Shown here: in pieces, positions 1 through 8,554 of the stretch
Position numbering within the stretch: position 1 is the first letter of the stretch
Layout of the letters: the number at the start of each line of letters is the position of its first letter
Assembly (NCBI RefSeq): GCF_016908415.1
Contig: NZ_JAFBDW010000002.1
Span: 248,001-312,000, forward strand
DNA from: Caldicoprobacter guelmensis
Lineage (GTDB): Bacteria > Bacillota > Clostridia > Caldicoprobacterales > Caldicoprobacteraceae
Direction: 5' to 3'
Length of the DNA stretch: 64,000 nt
The notes under the pieces: generated by a model
The model's database searches: none
Told to the model about the DNA's origin: nothing
Seen by the model: the letters and a program-made list of their open reading frames with translations, nothing else
Program-made: the position numbers and the translations under genes

Positions 1-94
1 AGGTTCAGGCGTTGTACGCTACATTATATATATAGATGGACAACCGGTAAAGGAAATTCAGGTAGATTTTACAAAAAGGGAAGATGCAGGTTGA
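1..94 (+). CDS. C-terminal end of a PASTA-type Ser/Thr protein kinase (partial)
   Basis: Only the last 30 codons are in the window, ending with TGA at 92-94. The readable tail (..YIIYIDGQPVKEI..) resembles the final beta strands that follow the PASTA repeats of PrkC/StkP-type membrane kinases, which sense peptidoglycan fragments. The position directly before rsgA is also where prkC lies in Bacillus and Clostridia. The stop overlaps the rsgA start as TGATG, so the two are co-translated. The identification rests on a short tail plus gene order and is only moderately secure. Confidence 0.5.
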   Translation, partial: GSGVVRYIIYIDGQPVKEIQVDFTKREDAG

Positions 95-966
95 TGGAGA
101 AGGGGATCATAGTCAAAGGAGTAGGTGGATTCTATGATGTCTATTTAAACGGCAGCCTGTTGCGGTGCCTCCCCAGGGGTAAGTTCCGCAAACAGGGCAT
201 TACTCCTATGGTGGGAGATGTAGTAGAAGTCAACGCTAAGGATGCAGTGATTGAGGCGATACTGCCGCGGAAAAATCAATTTAAGCGCCCATGCGTGGCT
301 AACATTGACAATCTTGGCATTGTCATCTCAGTCAAACACCCTGATCCAGACTTGCTTTTGGTGGATAAGCTCATATTGGCGGCCAGGATGCACTCAGTAA
401 AGCCTTTCATAGTGATAAACAAGATAGATTTAGCCGAGGGCGAGTCTGAAATAAAGGCTATTGAAGAGCAGTATCGTCGTTCGGGCTGCCAAATTTTTTG
501 CATATCGTGTAAAGATGGGACTGGCATTGAAGAGCTCAAGCGCGGGTTGTACAGCGGTATTACCACATTTGCCGGGCAGTCGGGAGTGGGCAAGTCATCG
601 CTGATCAACCGGCTCTATCCTGATATATCGCGCGAGGTGGGGGATATAAGTGAGAAGACCAAGAGGGGTAAACACACCACCCGGAGCGTAGAGCTTCTCG
701 TATTACCTGATGGCAAGATGTTGGTAGACACCCCTGGTTTTAGCGCTCTGGAGGTGGACCTCATGCAACTCGAGAAGGTTCAACTCTATTATGAGGAATT
801 CGTTCCATATGCTGATCAATGCAGGTTCCCAAATTGTATGCACTACCGCGAACCTCACTGTGCGGTAAAGCAGGCAGTGCAGCAAGGTGGGATCCATGAG
901 ATGCGCTACCAACGGTATATCAGAATTTTGGAGGACATATACGAAAAGAGGAGGGAGCAGAAATGA
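94..966 (+). CDS. rsgA: Ribosome small-subunit-dependent GTPase RsgA
   Basis: A circularly permuted GTPase that helps 30S ribosome maturation and is stimulated by the small subunit. The motif order shows the permutation: NKID near residue 110 comes before the P-loop GQSGVGKS near 160 and DTPG near 213. An N-terminal OB fold precedes the G domain, and a C-terminal Zn-binding segment (C..PNC..H..HC) lies near residues 247-260. At 290 aa it is the usual family length. ATG at 94 is preferred over TTG at 91 because it overlaps the upstream stop as TGATG. It overlaps rpe by 4 bases (ATGA), so prkC-rsgA-rpe-thiN read as one operon. Confidence 0.96.
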   Translation: MEKGIIVKGVGGFYDVYLNGSLLRCLPRGKFRKQGITPMVGDVVEVNAKDAVIEAILPRKNQFKRPCVANIDNLGIVISVKHPDPDLLLVDKLILAARMHSVKPFIVINKIDLAEGESEIKAIEEQYRRSGCQIFCISCKDGTGIEELKRGLYSGITTFAGQSGVGKSSLINRLYPDISREVGDISEKTKRGKHTTRSVELLVLPDGKMLVDTPGFSALEVDLMQLEKVQLYYEEFVPYADQCRFPNCMHYREPHCAVKQAVQQGGIHEMRYQRYIRILEDIYEKRREQK

Positions 967-1619
967 TCAAGATAGCCCCCTCAATACTTTCAGCGGATTT
1001 TTCCAGGCTGGGTGAGGAAGTCAAGAGGCTGGACCAGGGGGGTGCTGACATGGTACACATCGATGTCATGGACGGCCATTTTGTGCCCAATATCACCATA
1101 GGGCCTCTGGTGGTCAAAGCCATACGCCCTTATACCAAGCTGCCTTTTGATGTGCATCTTATGATGGACAACCCTATGACATTTGTGGATGCCTATGTGG
1201 AAGCAGGGGCTGACAGCATAACTGTACATGCTGAGGTGCTGCCCCACCTTCACAGGGCGATACACTATATAAAGAGCTTGGGCGTAAAGGCTGCTGTTGC
1301 TTTAAACCCGTCTACACCCTTAAGCATGCTGGAATACATATTGGGAGATGTGGATATGGTATTGGTGATGACGGTAAATCCGGGGTTTGGCGGCCAAGAA
1401 TTTATTCCTGCCATGATGGGGAAACTGAGGCAGCTGGTTGAAATGCGCAGCGCATACGGTGCCAATTTTAGTATACAGGTGGATGGGGGAATCGGGCTGT
1501 ACAATATCAGAGATGTGGTAAAAGCGGGGGCCGAGGTTATAGTAGCCGGGTCTGCTGTCTTTGGCGCTAAAGACATAAAAGGCATTATAGAGGCCATGAG
1601 GCGAGAGGCGATATCGTGA
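963..1619 (+). CDS. rpe: Ribulose-phosphate 3-epimerase
   Basis: A cytosolic TIM-barrel enzyme that interconverts ribulose 5-phosphate and xylulose 5-phosphate in the pentose phosphate pathway. Family signatures are in order: SADF near the N terminus, HIDVMDGHFVPN with the metal-binding His/Asp, DVHLM, NPGFGGQ and VDGGI in the phosphate-binding loops. At 218 aa it is full length. ATGA overlap with rsgA and GTGA overlap with thiN show tight translational coupling. The rsgA-rpe-thiN order is a common Firmicutes arrangement. Nothing unusual is seen. Confidence 0.96.
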   Translation: MIKIAPSILSADFSRLGEEVKRLDQGGADMVHIDVMDGHFVPNITIGPLVVKAIRPYTKLPFDVHLMMDNPMTFVDAYVEAGADSITVHAEVLPHLHRAIHYIKSLGVKAAVALNPSTPLSMLEYILGDVDMVLVMTVNPGFGGQEFIPAMMGKLRQLVEMRSAYGANFSIQVDGGIGLYNIRDVVKAGAEVIVAGSAVFGAKDIKGIIEAMRREAIS

Positions 1620-2251
1620 GGTTTTTAATAATTGCTAATGGAGAGGTTAAGGATATACAAAAGGTAAAAGCCATGTTGCCGCAAGTAGATTATGTAATTT
1701 GTGCTGACGGTGGTTTAAAGCATGCGCTGGAGCTGGGCCTTGTCCCTGATTTGATAGTAGGGGATTTCGATTCGTTAACTTACGATGTGTTACACAAATA
1801 TAGTATGGATGGTATTACGGTTAAACGGTATCCTACAGACAAGGACAAAACAGATATGCAGATAGCGGTTGACACGGCCGTAGAGATGGGAGCCAGCCAG
1901 GTATTCTTATTAGGTGCCTTTGGAAGCAGGTGGGACCACTCCTATGCCAATATGTTAATGCTTTACAGGCTGGCAAAACGCGGAATAAAGGCCCAGATTT
2001 TGGATTCGCATAACGTTGTGATGGTTTGCAGCGGAAAGGTGGAGATAGAGGGAGAGGTAGGTCAAATAGTTTCGCTACTCCCCTTAAGCGGCGATGTGAG
2101 GATATCGCGCACTGAGGGGCTTAAATATCCTATAGTAGATGGCGTTTTGCCATTGGATTTTCCTTACGGGGTGAGCAACGTATTAATAAAACCCAAGGCA
2201 GAGGTACATGTTGGTTCGGGTTGGGTAATAGTGGTAATGGCACGGGATTGA
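1616..2251 (+). CDS. thiN: Thiamine diphosphokinase
   Basis: Transfers pyrophosphate from ATP to thiamine to make thiamine diphosphate, the last salvage step for the cofactor. The catalytic-domain motifs CADGG, VGDFDS, DKDKTDMQ and GAFGSRWDH are visible in the first 110 residues, followed by the C-terminal beta-rich thiamine-binding domain. At 211 aa it is normal length. It starts at GTG, overlapping the rpe stop, and is the last clearly enzymatic gene of the operon before two small sporulation or membrane genes. Confidence 0.95.
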   Translation: MRFLIIANGEVKDIQKVKAMLPQVDYVICADGGLKHALELGLVPDLIVGDFDSLTYDVLHKYSMDGITVKRYPTDKDKTDMQIAVDTAVEMGASQVFLLGAFGSRWDHSYANMLMLYRLAKRGIKAQILDSHNVVMVCSGKVEIEGEVGQIVSLLPLSGDVRISRTEGLKYPIVDGVLPLDFPYGVSNVLIKPKAEVHVGSGWVIVVMARD

Positions 2252-2335
2252 TTCTTGGCAAGTCACCTGCATGCCGCAAGCAGCATATAATGTTAATTGA
2301 AGGGGAGAAGGTCAAATTTCCGTGCAGGTGGGGAA

Positions 2336-2518
2336 GTGAGCAGTTTGATCGTGAGGTTTTGTCCTAAAAAGAGGAATAATACGGCCAGGATTGTTTTGGG
2401 GATACTCTTTATCGTTGCAGGTACACTCCTCCTAATAATATGGGTGCCGTTGTGGATGTGGGTGTTTTTGCTGGGGTGCGTTATGATAGCCATAGGTGTC
2501 ATCCTCTTGAGGAAGTGA
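2336..2518 (+). CDS. Small two-helix membrane protein, unknown function
   Basis: A protein of about 60 aa with a short basic N terminus (CPKKRNN) and two hydrophobic stretches joined by a Trp-rich turn (WVPLWMW), ending in LLRK. The GTG start at 2336 is chosen because an AGGTGGGG-type ribosome site lies just upstream; an in-frame TTG at 2297 would add 13 residues. It lies between thiN and spoVM in the same direction and may be co-transcribed with them. I do not recognise a family. Its place next to spoVM makes a sporulation or envelope role possible but unproven. Confidence 0.55.
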   Translation: MSSLIVRFCPKKRNNTARIVLGILFIVAGTLLLIIWVPLWMWVFLLGCVMIAIGVILLRK

Positions 2519-2528
2519 GGTGATGGGG

Positions 2529-2612
2529 GTGGCTACCAGGATATATGTTATAAAACTGCCCAAATTGCTGGGCAAGTTGGTAAAAAAGTTAACGAAAATG
2601 AGGACAGGTTGA
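2529..2612 (+). CDS. spoVM: Stage V sporulation protein M (SpoVM)
   Basis: A 27-residue amphipathic peptide read directly from the sequence. Its core, IYVIKLPKLLGKLVKKL, matches the SpoVM pattern (FYTIKLPKFLGGIV in B. subtilis). SpoVM sits on the convex outer forespore membrane, anchors SpoIVA and starts spore-coat assembly. The GTG at 2529 is preferred to the in-frame ATG at 2523 because AGGTGAT lies at the right distance before it. A strong hairpin terminator follows. The position beside thiN and rpmB agrees with the known B. subtilis neighbourhood. Confidence 0.88.
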   Translation: MATRIYVIKLPKLLGKLVKKLTKMRTG

Positions 2613-2640
2613 AAGGTTGTTAATACTTATGGTTGTTTAT

Positions 2641-2678
2641 AATTAAAAAAACGTGCGTGATAGCACGTTTTTTTAATT
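2641..2678. terminator. Bidirectional rho-independent terminator
   Basis: Stem AAAAAACGTGC/GCACGTTTTTT with loop GTGATA, flanked by A and T runs. It ends the spoVM operon on the plus strand and lies just after rpmB on the minus strand. Confidence 0.9.
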
Positions 2679-2715
2679 GTTAAAGTTTATGCCATCTGAT
2701 TGCGATAACTCCGCT

Positions 2716-2907
2716 TTATAGCGCTCTTTGTACCTTTCCTGATTTAAGGCAAGTGGTGCATACCCTGATGGTCTTGGGAGCACCATTGACGATTGCTTTC
2801 ACTTTTTGAAGGTTAGGTAACCATCTGCGATTGGTCCTACGGTTGGAGTGGCTTACTGCTTTTCCGTACAATAGCCCTTTCTTGCATATGTCACAGGTCC
2901 TCGACAT
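2716..2907 (-). CDS. rpmB: 50S ribosomal protein L28
   Basis: Structural protein of the large ribosomal subunit, 63 aa. It has the L28 signature (CDICGK-like CDICKKG, then VSHSNRRTNRRW) and a C-terminal CTTCLKSG; the four cysteines in two CxxC pairs make it the zinc-binding form. A strong GGAGGAGG ribosome site precedes ATG at 2907. It is transcribed alone, opposite to its neighbours, as is usual between the spoVM and yloU regions of Firmicutes. Confidence 0.97.
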   Translation of the reverse strand: MSRTCDICKKGLLYGKAVSHSNRRTNRRWLPNLQKVKAIVNGAPKTIRVCTTCLKSGKVQRAL

Positions 2908-2964
2908 GGCCTTTACACCTCCTCCTTTATATATCCGCTACTGCCGTTGCTTAAAAACAATAAT

Positions 2965-2993
2965 ATTGTACCATTAAGCTTTGGGTTTTGCAA
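2965..2993 (-). promoter_or_regulatory. SigA-type promoter of rpmB
   Basis: On the minus strand TTGCAA (2993-2988), a 17-base spacer and TACAAT (2970-2965), about 60 bases before the rpmB start. Confidence 0.7.
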
Positions 2994-3023
2994 GAAACCA
3001 AAAAGCTAAAAAAATAAATGTTA

Positions 3024-3052
3024 TTGCATGATTTGCTGTCATATTATAGAAT
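3024..3052 (+). promoter_or_regulatory. SigA-type promoter of the yloU-yloV operon
   Basis: TTGCAT (3024-3029), 17-base spacer, TAGAAT (3047-3052), 42 bases before the yloU start. Confidence 0.6.
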
Positions 3053-3094
3053 GGTAGTAGAATTTTCGTTGGTGAAGAGAAGGGAGGCAAATTA

Positions 3095-3445
3095 ATGGCT
3101 GCTAGGAAGAAAAACTCGTTGGGGGAAATTGTAATTGCGGACGAGGTGCTGGCGACGCTGGCGGGGATATCGGCTATGGAGTGCTATGGCATTGTGGGGA
3201 TGGCCGCTAAACGTCCCACTGACGGGTTGGTAGAGTTGCTGGGGTTGGAAAACCTCTCTAGAGGTGTAAAGGTTTATACACAGGACAATGAAGTTTACAT
3301 AAACTTGTATATCATCGTTGAATATGGAATTTCCATAGCTACTGTAGCCAGAAATGTTATGGAAACGGTGAAATACAACATAGAAAACTTTACCGGCGTG
3401 AGCGTAAAACGGGTGGATATCAACGTAGAGGGCATAAGAGTATGA
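3095..3445 (+). CDS. Asp23/Gls24 family envelope-stress protein (YloU-like)
   Basis: A 116-aa member of the Asp23 (DUF322) family, small proteins linked to membrane and alkaline stress. The conserved features are GEIVIADEVLATLAGISAMEC-like start, the central IYIVVEYG-type strand (YIIVEYGISI) and the C-terminal VDINVEGIRV. A GGGAGG ribosome site precedes ATG. It sits 29 bases before the DAK2-domain gene, the same pair as yloU-yloV in B. subtilis, which supports the call. The exact cellular role of the non-membrane-anchored paralogues is not known. Confidence 0.9.
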   Translation: MAARKKNSLGEIVIADEVLATLAGISAMECYGIVGMAAKRPTDGLVELLGLENLSRGVKVYTQDNEVYINLYIIVEYGISIATVARNVMETVKYNIENFTGVSVKRVDINVEGIRV

Positions 3446-3474
3446 TCTACCCTGACTGAAGGAGGTACAAGAAG

Positions 3475-5124
3475 TTGAGGTGCGAATTCATTGATGCAGC
3501 CAAGATGAAGGAGATGATTCTGTCTGCCACTCAGTTTTTGGATAAGCACAAGCAGGCTGTAAACGCCTTAAACGTGTTTCCTGTTCCAGATGGCGATACC
3601 GGTACAAATATGTCGCTTACTATGCTGGCAGCTGCAAAGGAGGTACAGGGTGCTCGTTCGGACAGTATGGCGGAAGTGGTAAATGCCCTGGCCAGCGGAG
3701 CACTTAAAGGAGCCAGGGGAAATTCAGGGGTTATACTGTCCCAGCTGTTTAGGGGGTTTGCCAGGGCATTGCAGGGCCATCAAAAGGTTACCACCAGTGA
3801 CTATGCAGAAGCCTTGCAGGCAGGCGTGGATACCGCATACAAGGCTGTCATGAAGCCGGTTGAGGGTACAATGCTCACAATTGCTCGAGTCACAGCCGAG
3901 GAAGCTAGAAAGATTGCCCGAACTCACAAGGACTTTAATGAATTTTATAAGGAGATCATAAAGGTGGCTAAGAATGTACTTGACAAAACCCCTGAGATGC
4001 TTCCGGTACTCAAACAGGCGGGCGTGGTTGATGCCGGCGGTATGGGCCTTTTGTATATCATGATAGGTGCCAGCCGCGCACTTAAAGGGGCTTTTGAGCT
4101 GGACAGTGTGGCTGTGGTGGATGAGGCCTATTCAGCGGCTCCCAAGATTGAGATGCAGCCTCAGGAAGATATAGAATACGGATACTGCACTGAGTTTCTC
4201 ATAAAGAACTTGTATCCTTATGTGGAAGAAGGGGACGAGGAAAACCTCAAAGAGAGATTGAACAAGCTGGGGGATTCTGTGCTGGTGATACGCGATGGCA
4301 GCATAATTAAGGTACATGTACACACCAATATGCCTGGGAAAGCATTGCAGCTGGGCTTAAGATATGGAGAGCTGTCCAGCATAAAAATAGACAACATGAG
4401 GGAGCAGCATAGGCATATAAACGAAATTGGTAGAGAGGGATCAAAGCCGGAGGATGACGCTGTAGAGAAGCAGTTCGGAGTAATTGCAGTTGCAATGGGA
4501 GAAGGGATTTCTTCTATATTCAAGGATTTGGCGGTTGATTTTGTGGTCGAAGGTGGACAAACCATGAATCCCAGTATAGATGACTTACTGAGGGCTGTGG
4601 AGAGGGTGAAAGCAAAAGAGATATTTATACTCCCCAACAACAGCAATATAATCCTATCTGCCTCCCAGGTGCAGCAGATAAGCGACAAGAAGGTTTACGT
4701 TATACCCAGCAAGTCTATTCCTCAGGGCATAGCGGCCATGCTGGCCTTCAATCCAGATATGGATGCTGAGACCAATGTCCAGCGCATGACCGAGGCGTTA
4801 AGCTCGGTGAAGACTGGACAGGTGACCTATGCTGTACGGGACTCGAGTTTCGATGGTATGAGCATACAGAAGGGCGATATTTTAGGCTTGATCGATGGCA
4901 AGATAAGTGTAGTGGGTAAAGATATAAACGAGGTAACCAAAGGACTTATAAACAATATGATAACTGAAGACAGCGAAATAGTCACCCTGTATTATGGGGA
5001 ACAAGTAAGTGCTCAAGATGCTCAAAGCGTAGCCGATTTTGTATCAAGCCAGTATCCCGACGTTGAGGTGGAAGTCCATTTTGGCGGCCAACCGTTGTAT
5101 TATTACATCATATCAGTAGAATAA
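3475..5124 (+). CDS. DAK2-domain kinase (YloV/FakA-like fatty acid kinase catalytic subunit)
   Basis: A 549-aa protein of the YloV/FakA family. FakA phosphorylates fatty acids held by a FakB (DegV) partner, feeding exogenous acids into phospholipids. The N-terminal DAK2 nucleotide domain shows PVPDGDTGTNM near residues 36-46 with the Mg-binding aspartates, and GARGNSGVILSQ near 79-90. A second domain and a C-terminal region with VKTGQVTYAVRD and LYYGE follow. It starts at TTG 3475 behind a full AAGGAGGT site. A terminator follows. No FakB gene is seen in the window, so the fatty-acid role is inferred from the family. Confidence 0.88.
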   Translation: MRCEFIDAAKMKEMILSATQFLDKHKQAVNALNVFPVPDGDTGTNMSLTMLAAAKEVQGARSDSMAEVVNALASGALKGARGNSGVILSQLFRGFARALQGHQKVTTSDYAEALQAGVDTAYKAVMKPVEGTMLTIARVTAEEARKIARTHKDFNEFYKEIIKVAKNVLDKTPEMLPVLKQAGVVDAGGMGLLYIMIGASRALKGAFELDSVAVVDEAYSAAPKIEMQPQEDIEYGYCTEFLIKNLYPYVEEGDEENLKERLNKLGDSVLVIRDGSIIKVHVHTNMPGKALQLGLRYGELSSIKIDNMREQHRHINEIGREGSKPEDDAVEKQFGVIAVAMGEGISSIFKDLAVDFVVEGGQTMNPSIDDLLRAVERVKAKEIFILPNNSNIILSASQVQQISDKKVYVIPSKSIPQGIAAMLAFNPDMDAETNVQRMTEALSSVKTGQVTYAVRDSSFDGMSIQKGDILGLIDGKISVVGKDINEVTKGLINNMITEDSEIVTLYYGEQVSAQDAQSVADFVSSQYPDVEVEVHFGGQPLYYYIISVE

Positions 5125-5164
5125 GGGCATAATGATGCTATGCATTCGAGATATTAGCACGAAC

Positions 5165-5192
5165 AGCCGGCATATCCGGCTTTTTGTTTTTT
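5165..5192 (+). terminator. Rho-independent terminator after yloV
   Basis: Stem AGCCGG/CCGGCT with loop CATAT followed by TTTTGTTTTTT. Confidence 0.85.
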
Positions 5193-5338
5193 AATAATGC
5201 TTTAAGAGGGTAGACTTGTCTGATGATATGATAGAGAATTTGACGGCCATCTTTTAAAATAATGTGGAAAAGTTTTATGATATAATTTTTCTTAAAAGTA
5301 ATGGATGATGTTTTGCTGTGATGAGGTGTAAACAGGTC

Positions 5339-7396
5339 ATGGATGTGTTAAAACAGGACGTGCAGTTTATAAAAGGTGTCGGGCCAAAAAAGGCTGCGCG
5401 TTTGACCAGGTTGGGGATAAAGACGATGGGGGACGCGCTACAGCATTTTCCAAGGGATTATGAGGTATGGAACGGTATAAAAAAAGTGGTCAATGCCGTG
5501 GATGGGGAGGATGCCTCCTTTGTGGTGTCTTTTGTTGGTAGTGCCAATACACAAAAACCCCGGCAGGGTTTAACTATAACTACATGGCGGGCCAAAGACG
5601 ATACCGGTTATCTATGGTGCGTGTGGTTTAATCAGCCTTACCGCGGCAACATGTACAGCACCGATAAGGTGTATTTTGTGAGGGGTAAAGTAGAATACAG
5701 GTATGGGACGGTGCGGCTTCAAAATCCTATTGTGGAGGAATATGTTCCTGAAAAGCATGACGGCAGCAAGATATTCCCCGTTTATCCGCTTACCGAGGGC
5801 ATCACGCAAAAGGATATGCGCAATTTGATGGCAGAGGCTTTGAGGAAAGTGGAAGGGAGCTTAAGCGATGAGCTTCCGGCAGATTTGCGAAAGAGGTTTA
5901 AGCTGGCAGAAAAGAATTTTGCGATGCGCCATATACACTTTCCTCAGTCGCTCCATGCTCTGGAAGAGGCGAGGCGCAGGCTGGTATTTGAAGAGTTGTT
6001 TTTTATGAAGATGGCGCTTCATCTGATTCGAGAACGAAATCAGAGCAATAACCAGGGGCTGGTTTTTAACTGGGACCACAGGGCTTTTGAGGCTTTTATA
6101 GAGAAGTTGCCCTTCCCCTTGACCAATGCACAGAAGAGGGTGGTGGATGAGATATTGCAGGACTTAAAGAGTGGCAGGGTGATGAACAGGTTGATACAGG
6201 GGGATGTGGGCTCAGGCAAAACAGTGGTAGCGGCTTTGGCTTTGTACTGTGCTGTGCTCAGTGGATTCCAGGGAGCAATGATGGTGCCGACGGAGATACT
6301 TGCAAGGCAGCATTACACCACGCTTAAAGGATTGTTTGAAGGAACAGGTGTAAAGGTGGATTGCCTGGTGGGTGGTCTCAAAGCCGCAGAGAAGGAGAGT
6401 ATAAAATTCAGGTTGGCAGCAGGAGACATAGACGTACTGGTAGGGACCCATGCGGTGATTGAGGATGGGGTCAATTTCAAAAATTTGGGACTGGTTATAA
6501 CCGATGAGCAGCACAGGTTTGGCGTGCGACAAAGGGCTGCGCTGCAGCAAAAAGGCCAATCCCCCCATATGCTTGTGATGTCTGCCACTCCCATACCCAG
6601 GACCCTTGCCCTCATGTTTTACGGAGATCTTGACGTCTCGGTGCTCGATGAGCTGCCGCCTGGAAGGAAGCCTGTTAAAACCTATCATGTGCCTCCTTCC
6701 ATGAAAAGCAGGGTACTTGAGTTTGTTAAGCGCCAGGTGGCGGAAGGGCGCCAGGCATATATGGTATGTCCTCTTGTGGAGGAGTCGGATGCTATAGACT
6801 CCCAATCGGCGGTGGAACTGTTTGAGACGCTAAAGCGTGGGGAACTGGCCGACTTGAGGCTGGGACTTTTACACGGGCGAATGAAGCCTGCTGAAAAGGA
6901 GAGCGTGATGGAAGCCTTTGCAGCCGGCAAGATCGACGTGTTGATTTCCACGACGGTTATAGAGGTAGGGGTAAACGTGCCTAATGCCACTGTAATGGTG
7001 ATTGAAAACGCCGAGAGGTTTGGGTTGGCCCAGCTGCATCAGCTAAGAGGAAGGGTAGGCCGTGGCCAACATCAATCTTACTGTATCCTCATTGCCGATG
7101 CAAAGACCAAGGAGGTTTATGAGCGCATGAAGGTCATGACCAAATCAAATGATGGCTTTGAGATAGCCGAGAAAGACCTTGAACTGAGGGGTCCGGGCGA
7201 TTTCCTTGGAGTTAAGCAACATGGTCTGCCCGAGTTTAAAATCGCCAACCTTGTAAGGGATATGGGCATATTAAAGCAGGTTGACCTAGCTGTGAGGCAG
7301 GTTTTGCAGCAAAGGGACAACCCCGCCTATAAAGCACTGATTGAATATACCATGAACAGGTTTGATGAACAAATTAAACAAATAGCTTTCAATTAG
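5339..7396 (+). CDS. recG: ATP-dependent DNA helicase RecG
   Basis: Remodels stalled replication forks and Holliday junctions. The N-terminal wedge domain opens with the helix-hairpin motif FIKGVGPKKA, followed by an OB fold. The helicase core holds Walker A GDVGSGKT near residue 288, the DEQH box (TDEQHRFG), MSATPIPRT, and the motif VI region QLRGRVGRG. The C-terminal TRG-like segment (DLELRGPGDFLG) is present. ATG 5339 gives 685 aa and has GAGGTG upstream; GTG 5318 or ATG 5321 would add six or seven residues. It stands alone between a terminator and SASP. Confidence 0.95.
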   Translation: MDVLKQDVQFIKGVGPKKAARLTRLGIKTMGDALQHFPRDYEVWNGIKKVVNAVDGEDASFVVSFVGSANTQKPRQGLTITTWRAKDDTGYLWCVWFNQPYRGNMYSTDKVYFVRGKVEYRYGTVRLQNPIVEEYVPEKHDGSKIFPVYPLTEGITQKDMRNLMAEALRKVEGSLSDELPADLRKRFKLAEKNFAMRHIHFPQSLHALEEARRRLVFEELFFMKMALHLIRERNQSNNQGLVFNWDHRAFEAFIEKLPFPLTNAQKRVVDEILQDLKSGRVMNRLIQGDVGSGKTVVAALALYCAVLSGFQGAMMVPTEILARQHYTTLKGLFEGTGVKVDCLVGGLKAAEKESIKFRLAAGDIDVLVGTHAVIEDGVNFKNLGLVITDEQHRFGVRQRAALQQKGQSPHMLVMSATPIPRTLALMFYGDLDVSVLDELPPGRKPVKTYHVPPSMKSRVLEFVKRQVAEGRQAYMVCPLVEESDAIDSQSAVELFETLKRGELADLRLGLLHGRMKPAEKESVMEAFAAGKIDVLISTTVIEVGVNVPNATVMVIENAERFGLAQLHQLRGRVGRGQHQSYCILIADAKTKEVYERMKVMTKSNDGFEIAEKDLELRGPGDFLGVKQHGLPEFKIANLVRDMGILKQVDLAVRQVLQQRDNPAYKALIEYTMNRFDEQIKQIAFN

Positions 7397-7496
7397 AAAA
7401 ATAAAAAATGTACACAGTTGCTATATATTACTAGAGTAAAATTCGTTGTGTTGGTTAAATTAATAATACCACCATAAATCAGGAGGTGAAGTAAGA

Positions 7497-7697
7497 GTGG
7501 CCAGGAATAATAAAAAGGTAGTTCCAGAGGCTAGGCAGGCACTTGACAACATGAAGTTTGAGATAGCTAGCCAGCTGGGAGTTAATTTGAAACCTGGATA
7601 TAATGGGGATTTGACTGCCAAAGAGGCTGGTTATATCGGTGGGTATATGGTGAAGAGGATGATCGAGCAGGCCGAGAGGCAGCTCAGCGGTAGATAA
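7497..7697 (+). CDS. Alpha/beta-type small acid-soluble spore protein
   Basis: A 66-aa DNA-binding spore protein that coats and protects spore DNA and is broken down at germination. Both family signatures are visible: KFEIASQLGV, which carries the germination-protease cleavage site, and GYIGGYMVKRMIEQAE near the C terminus. It starts at GTG behind AGGAGGTGA. It is monocistronic, with its own strong terminator, as expected for a forespore-expressed gene. I could not assign a clear SigG promoter. Confidence 0.95.
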   Translation: MARNNKKVVPEARQALDNMKFEIASQLGVNLKPGYNGDLTAKEAGYIGGYMVKRMIEQAERQLSGR

Positions 7698-7703
7698 CAT
7701 GCA

Positions 7704-7748
7704 TGATAAAAGGGAATGGCGACAAGCCATTCCCTTTTATCATTTTTG
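7704..7748 (+). terminator. Strong rho-independent terminator after SASP
   Basis: A 17-base-pair perfect stem (7704-7720 with 7726-7742), loop GACAA, then a T run. The rest of the gap to 7926 holds a weaker 7-bp GC hairpin at 7779-7802 and no gene that I can see. Confidence 0.95.
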
Positions 7749-7926
7749 GAAGCTGTTGTCTTGCTAAAAACAAAAAAAGCTGGTGACCTTTTAGCCACCA
7801 GCGCTGGGAGAGGAGAAATTGAAGGAAGAGCTCTATGGGGGATGTTACATTTTTATTATTGCACCATTTGATTAAAAATATACATCCCACAAAGTAGGAA
7901 TTTAGCCCTTGTTTTTTGAAGATTGC

Positions 7927-7955
7927 TTGTTTGATATAGTAAATTATGCTAGAAT
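7927..7955 (+). promoter_or_regulatory. SigA-type promoter of rsmD-coaD
   Basis: TTGTTT (7927-7932), 17-base spacer, TAGAAT (7950-7955), about 40 bases before rsmD. Confidence 0.6.
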
Positions 7956-7997
7956 GAATAGTAAATTAATAAAGTTTTGCTTGCGAGGGAATTTAAT

Positions 7998-8546
7998 TTG
8001 AGGATTATAGCAGGGCGTTGGAAAGGAAGAAGGCTGCTGGCAGTGAAGGGCATGCATACCCGGCCCACCTCTGACAGGGTAAAGGAGGCTATATTCAACA
8101 TACTGCAGCGGTGTATTGAAGGCGCTAATGTGCTGGACCTGTTTGCAGGGACGGGCAATCTGGGCCTTGAGGCTTTAAGTAGAGGTTGTGCAAGGGTGGT
8201 ATTCGTAGAGAAGGACCCGCGTGCCGTAGATGTGCTCAACAAAAACCGTGCCAGCCTTGGCTGTACTGAACAGACTGCTGTGATACGCGACGATGTGTTT
8301 CATGCAATCAAACGCCTTTCCTGTCAGGAGAGGTTTGATATAATATTTGCTGATCCCCCTTACGGCAAAGGATTGGAGACTCCGCTTCTGAATGCCATTG
8401 CCGAGAACGATGTGCTTTGTCAGGATGGTGTGGTTATACTTGAACACTCCAGCAGGGACCCACAACCGGATAGAGTAGGAAATTTGGTTAAATTACAGGA
8501 CAGGCGTTATGGTAATACAGAGATAAGCTTTTATAAGAAGGAGTGA
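7998..8546 (+). CDS. rsmD: 16S rRNA (guanine(966)-N(2))-methyltransferase RsmD
   Basis: SAM-dependent enzyme that methylates G966 of 16S rRNA in the assembled 30S head. It shows the family start RIIAGRWKGRRL, RPTSDRVKEAIFNIL, the SAM-binding DLFAGTGNLGLEALSRG and the catalytic ADPPYG. TTG 7998 is preferred over TTG 7977 because GAGGGA lies seven bases before it, giving 182 aa, the usual length. It is followed at once by coaD, the standard rsmD-coaD pair of Firmicutes. Confidence 0.94.
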   Translation: MRIIAGRWKGRRLLAVKGMHTRPTSDRVKEAIFNILQRCIEGANVLDLFAGTGNLGLEALSRGCARVVFVEKDPRAVDVLNKNRASLGCTEQTAVIRDDVFHAIKRLSCQERFDIIFADPPYGKGLETPLLNAIAENDVLCQDGVVILEHSSRDPQPDRVGNLVKLQDRRYGNTEISFYKKE

Positions 8547-8554
8547 GTATTGGA

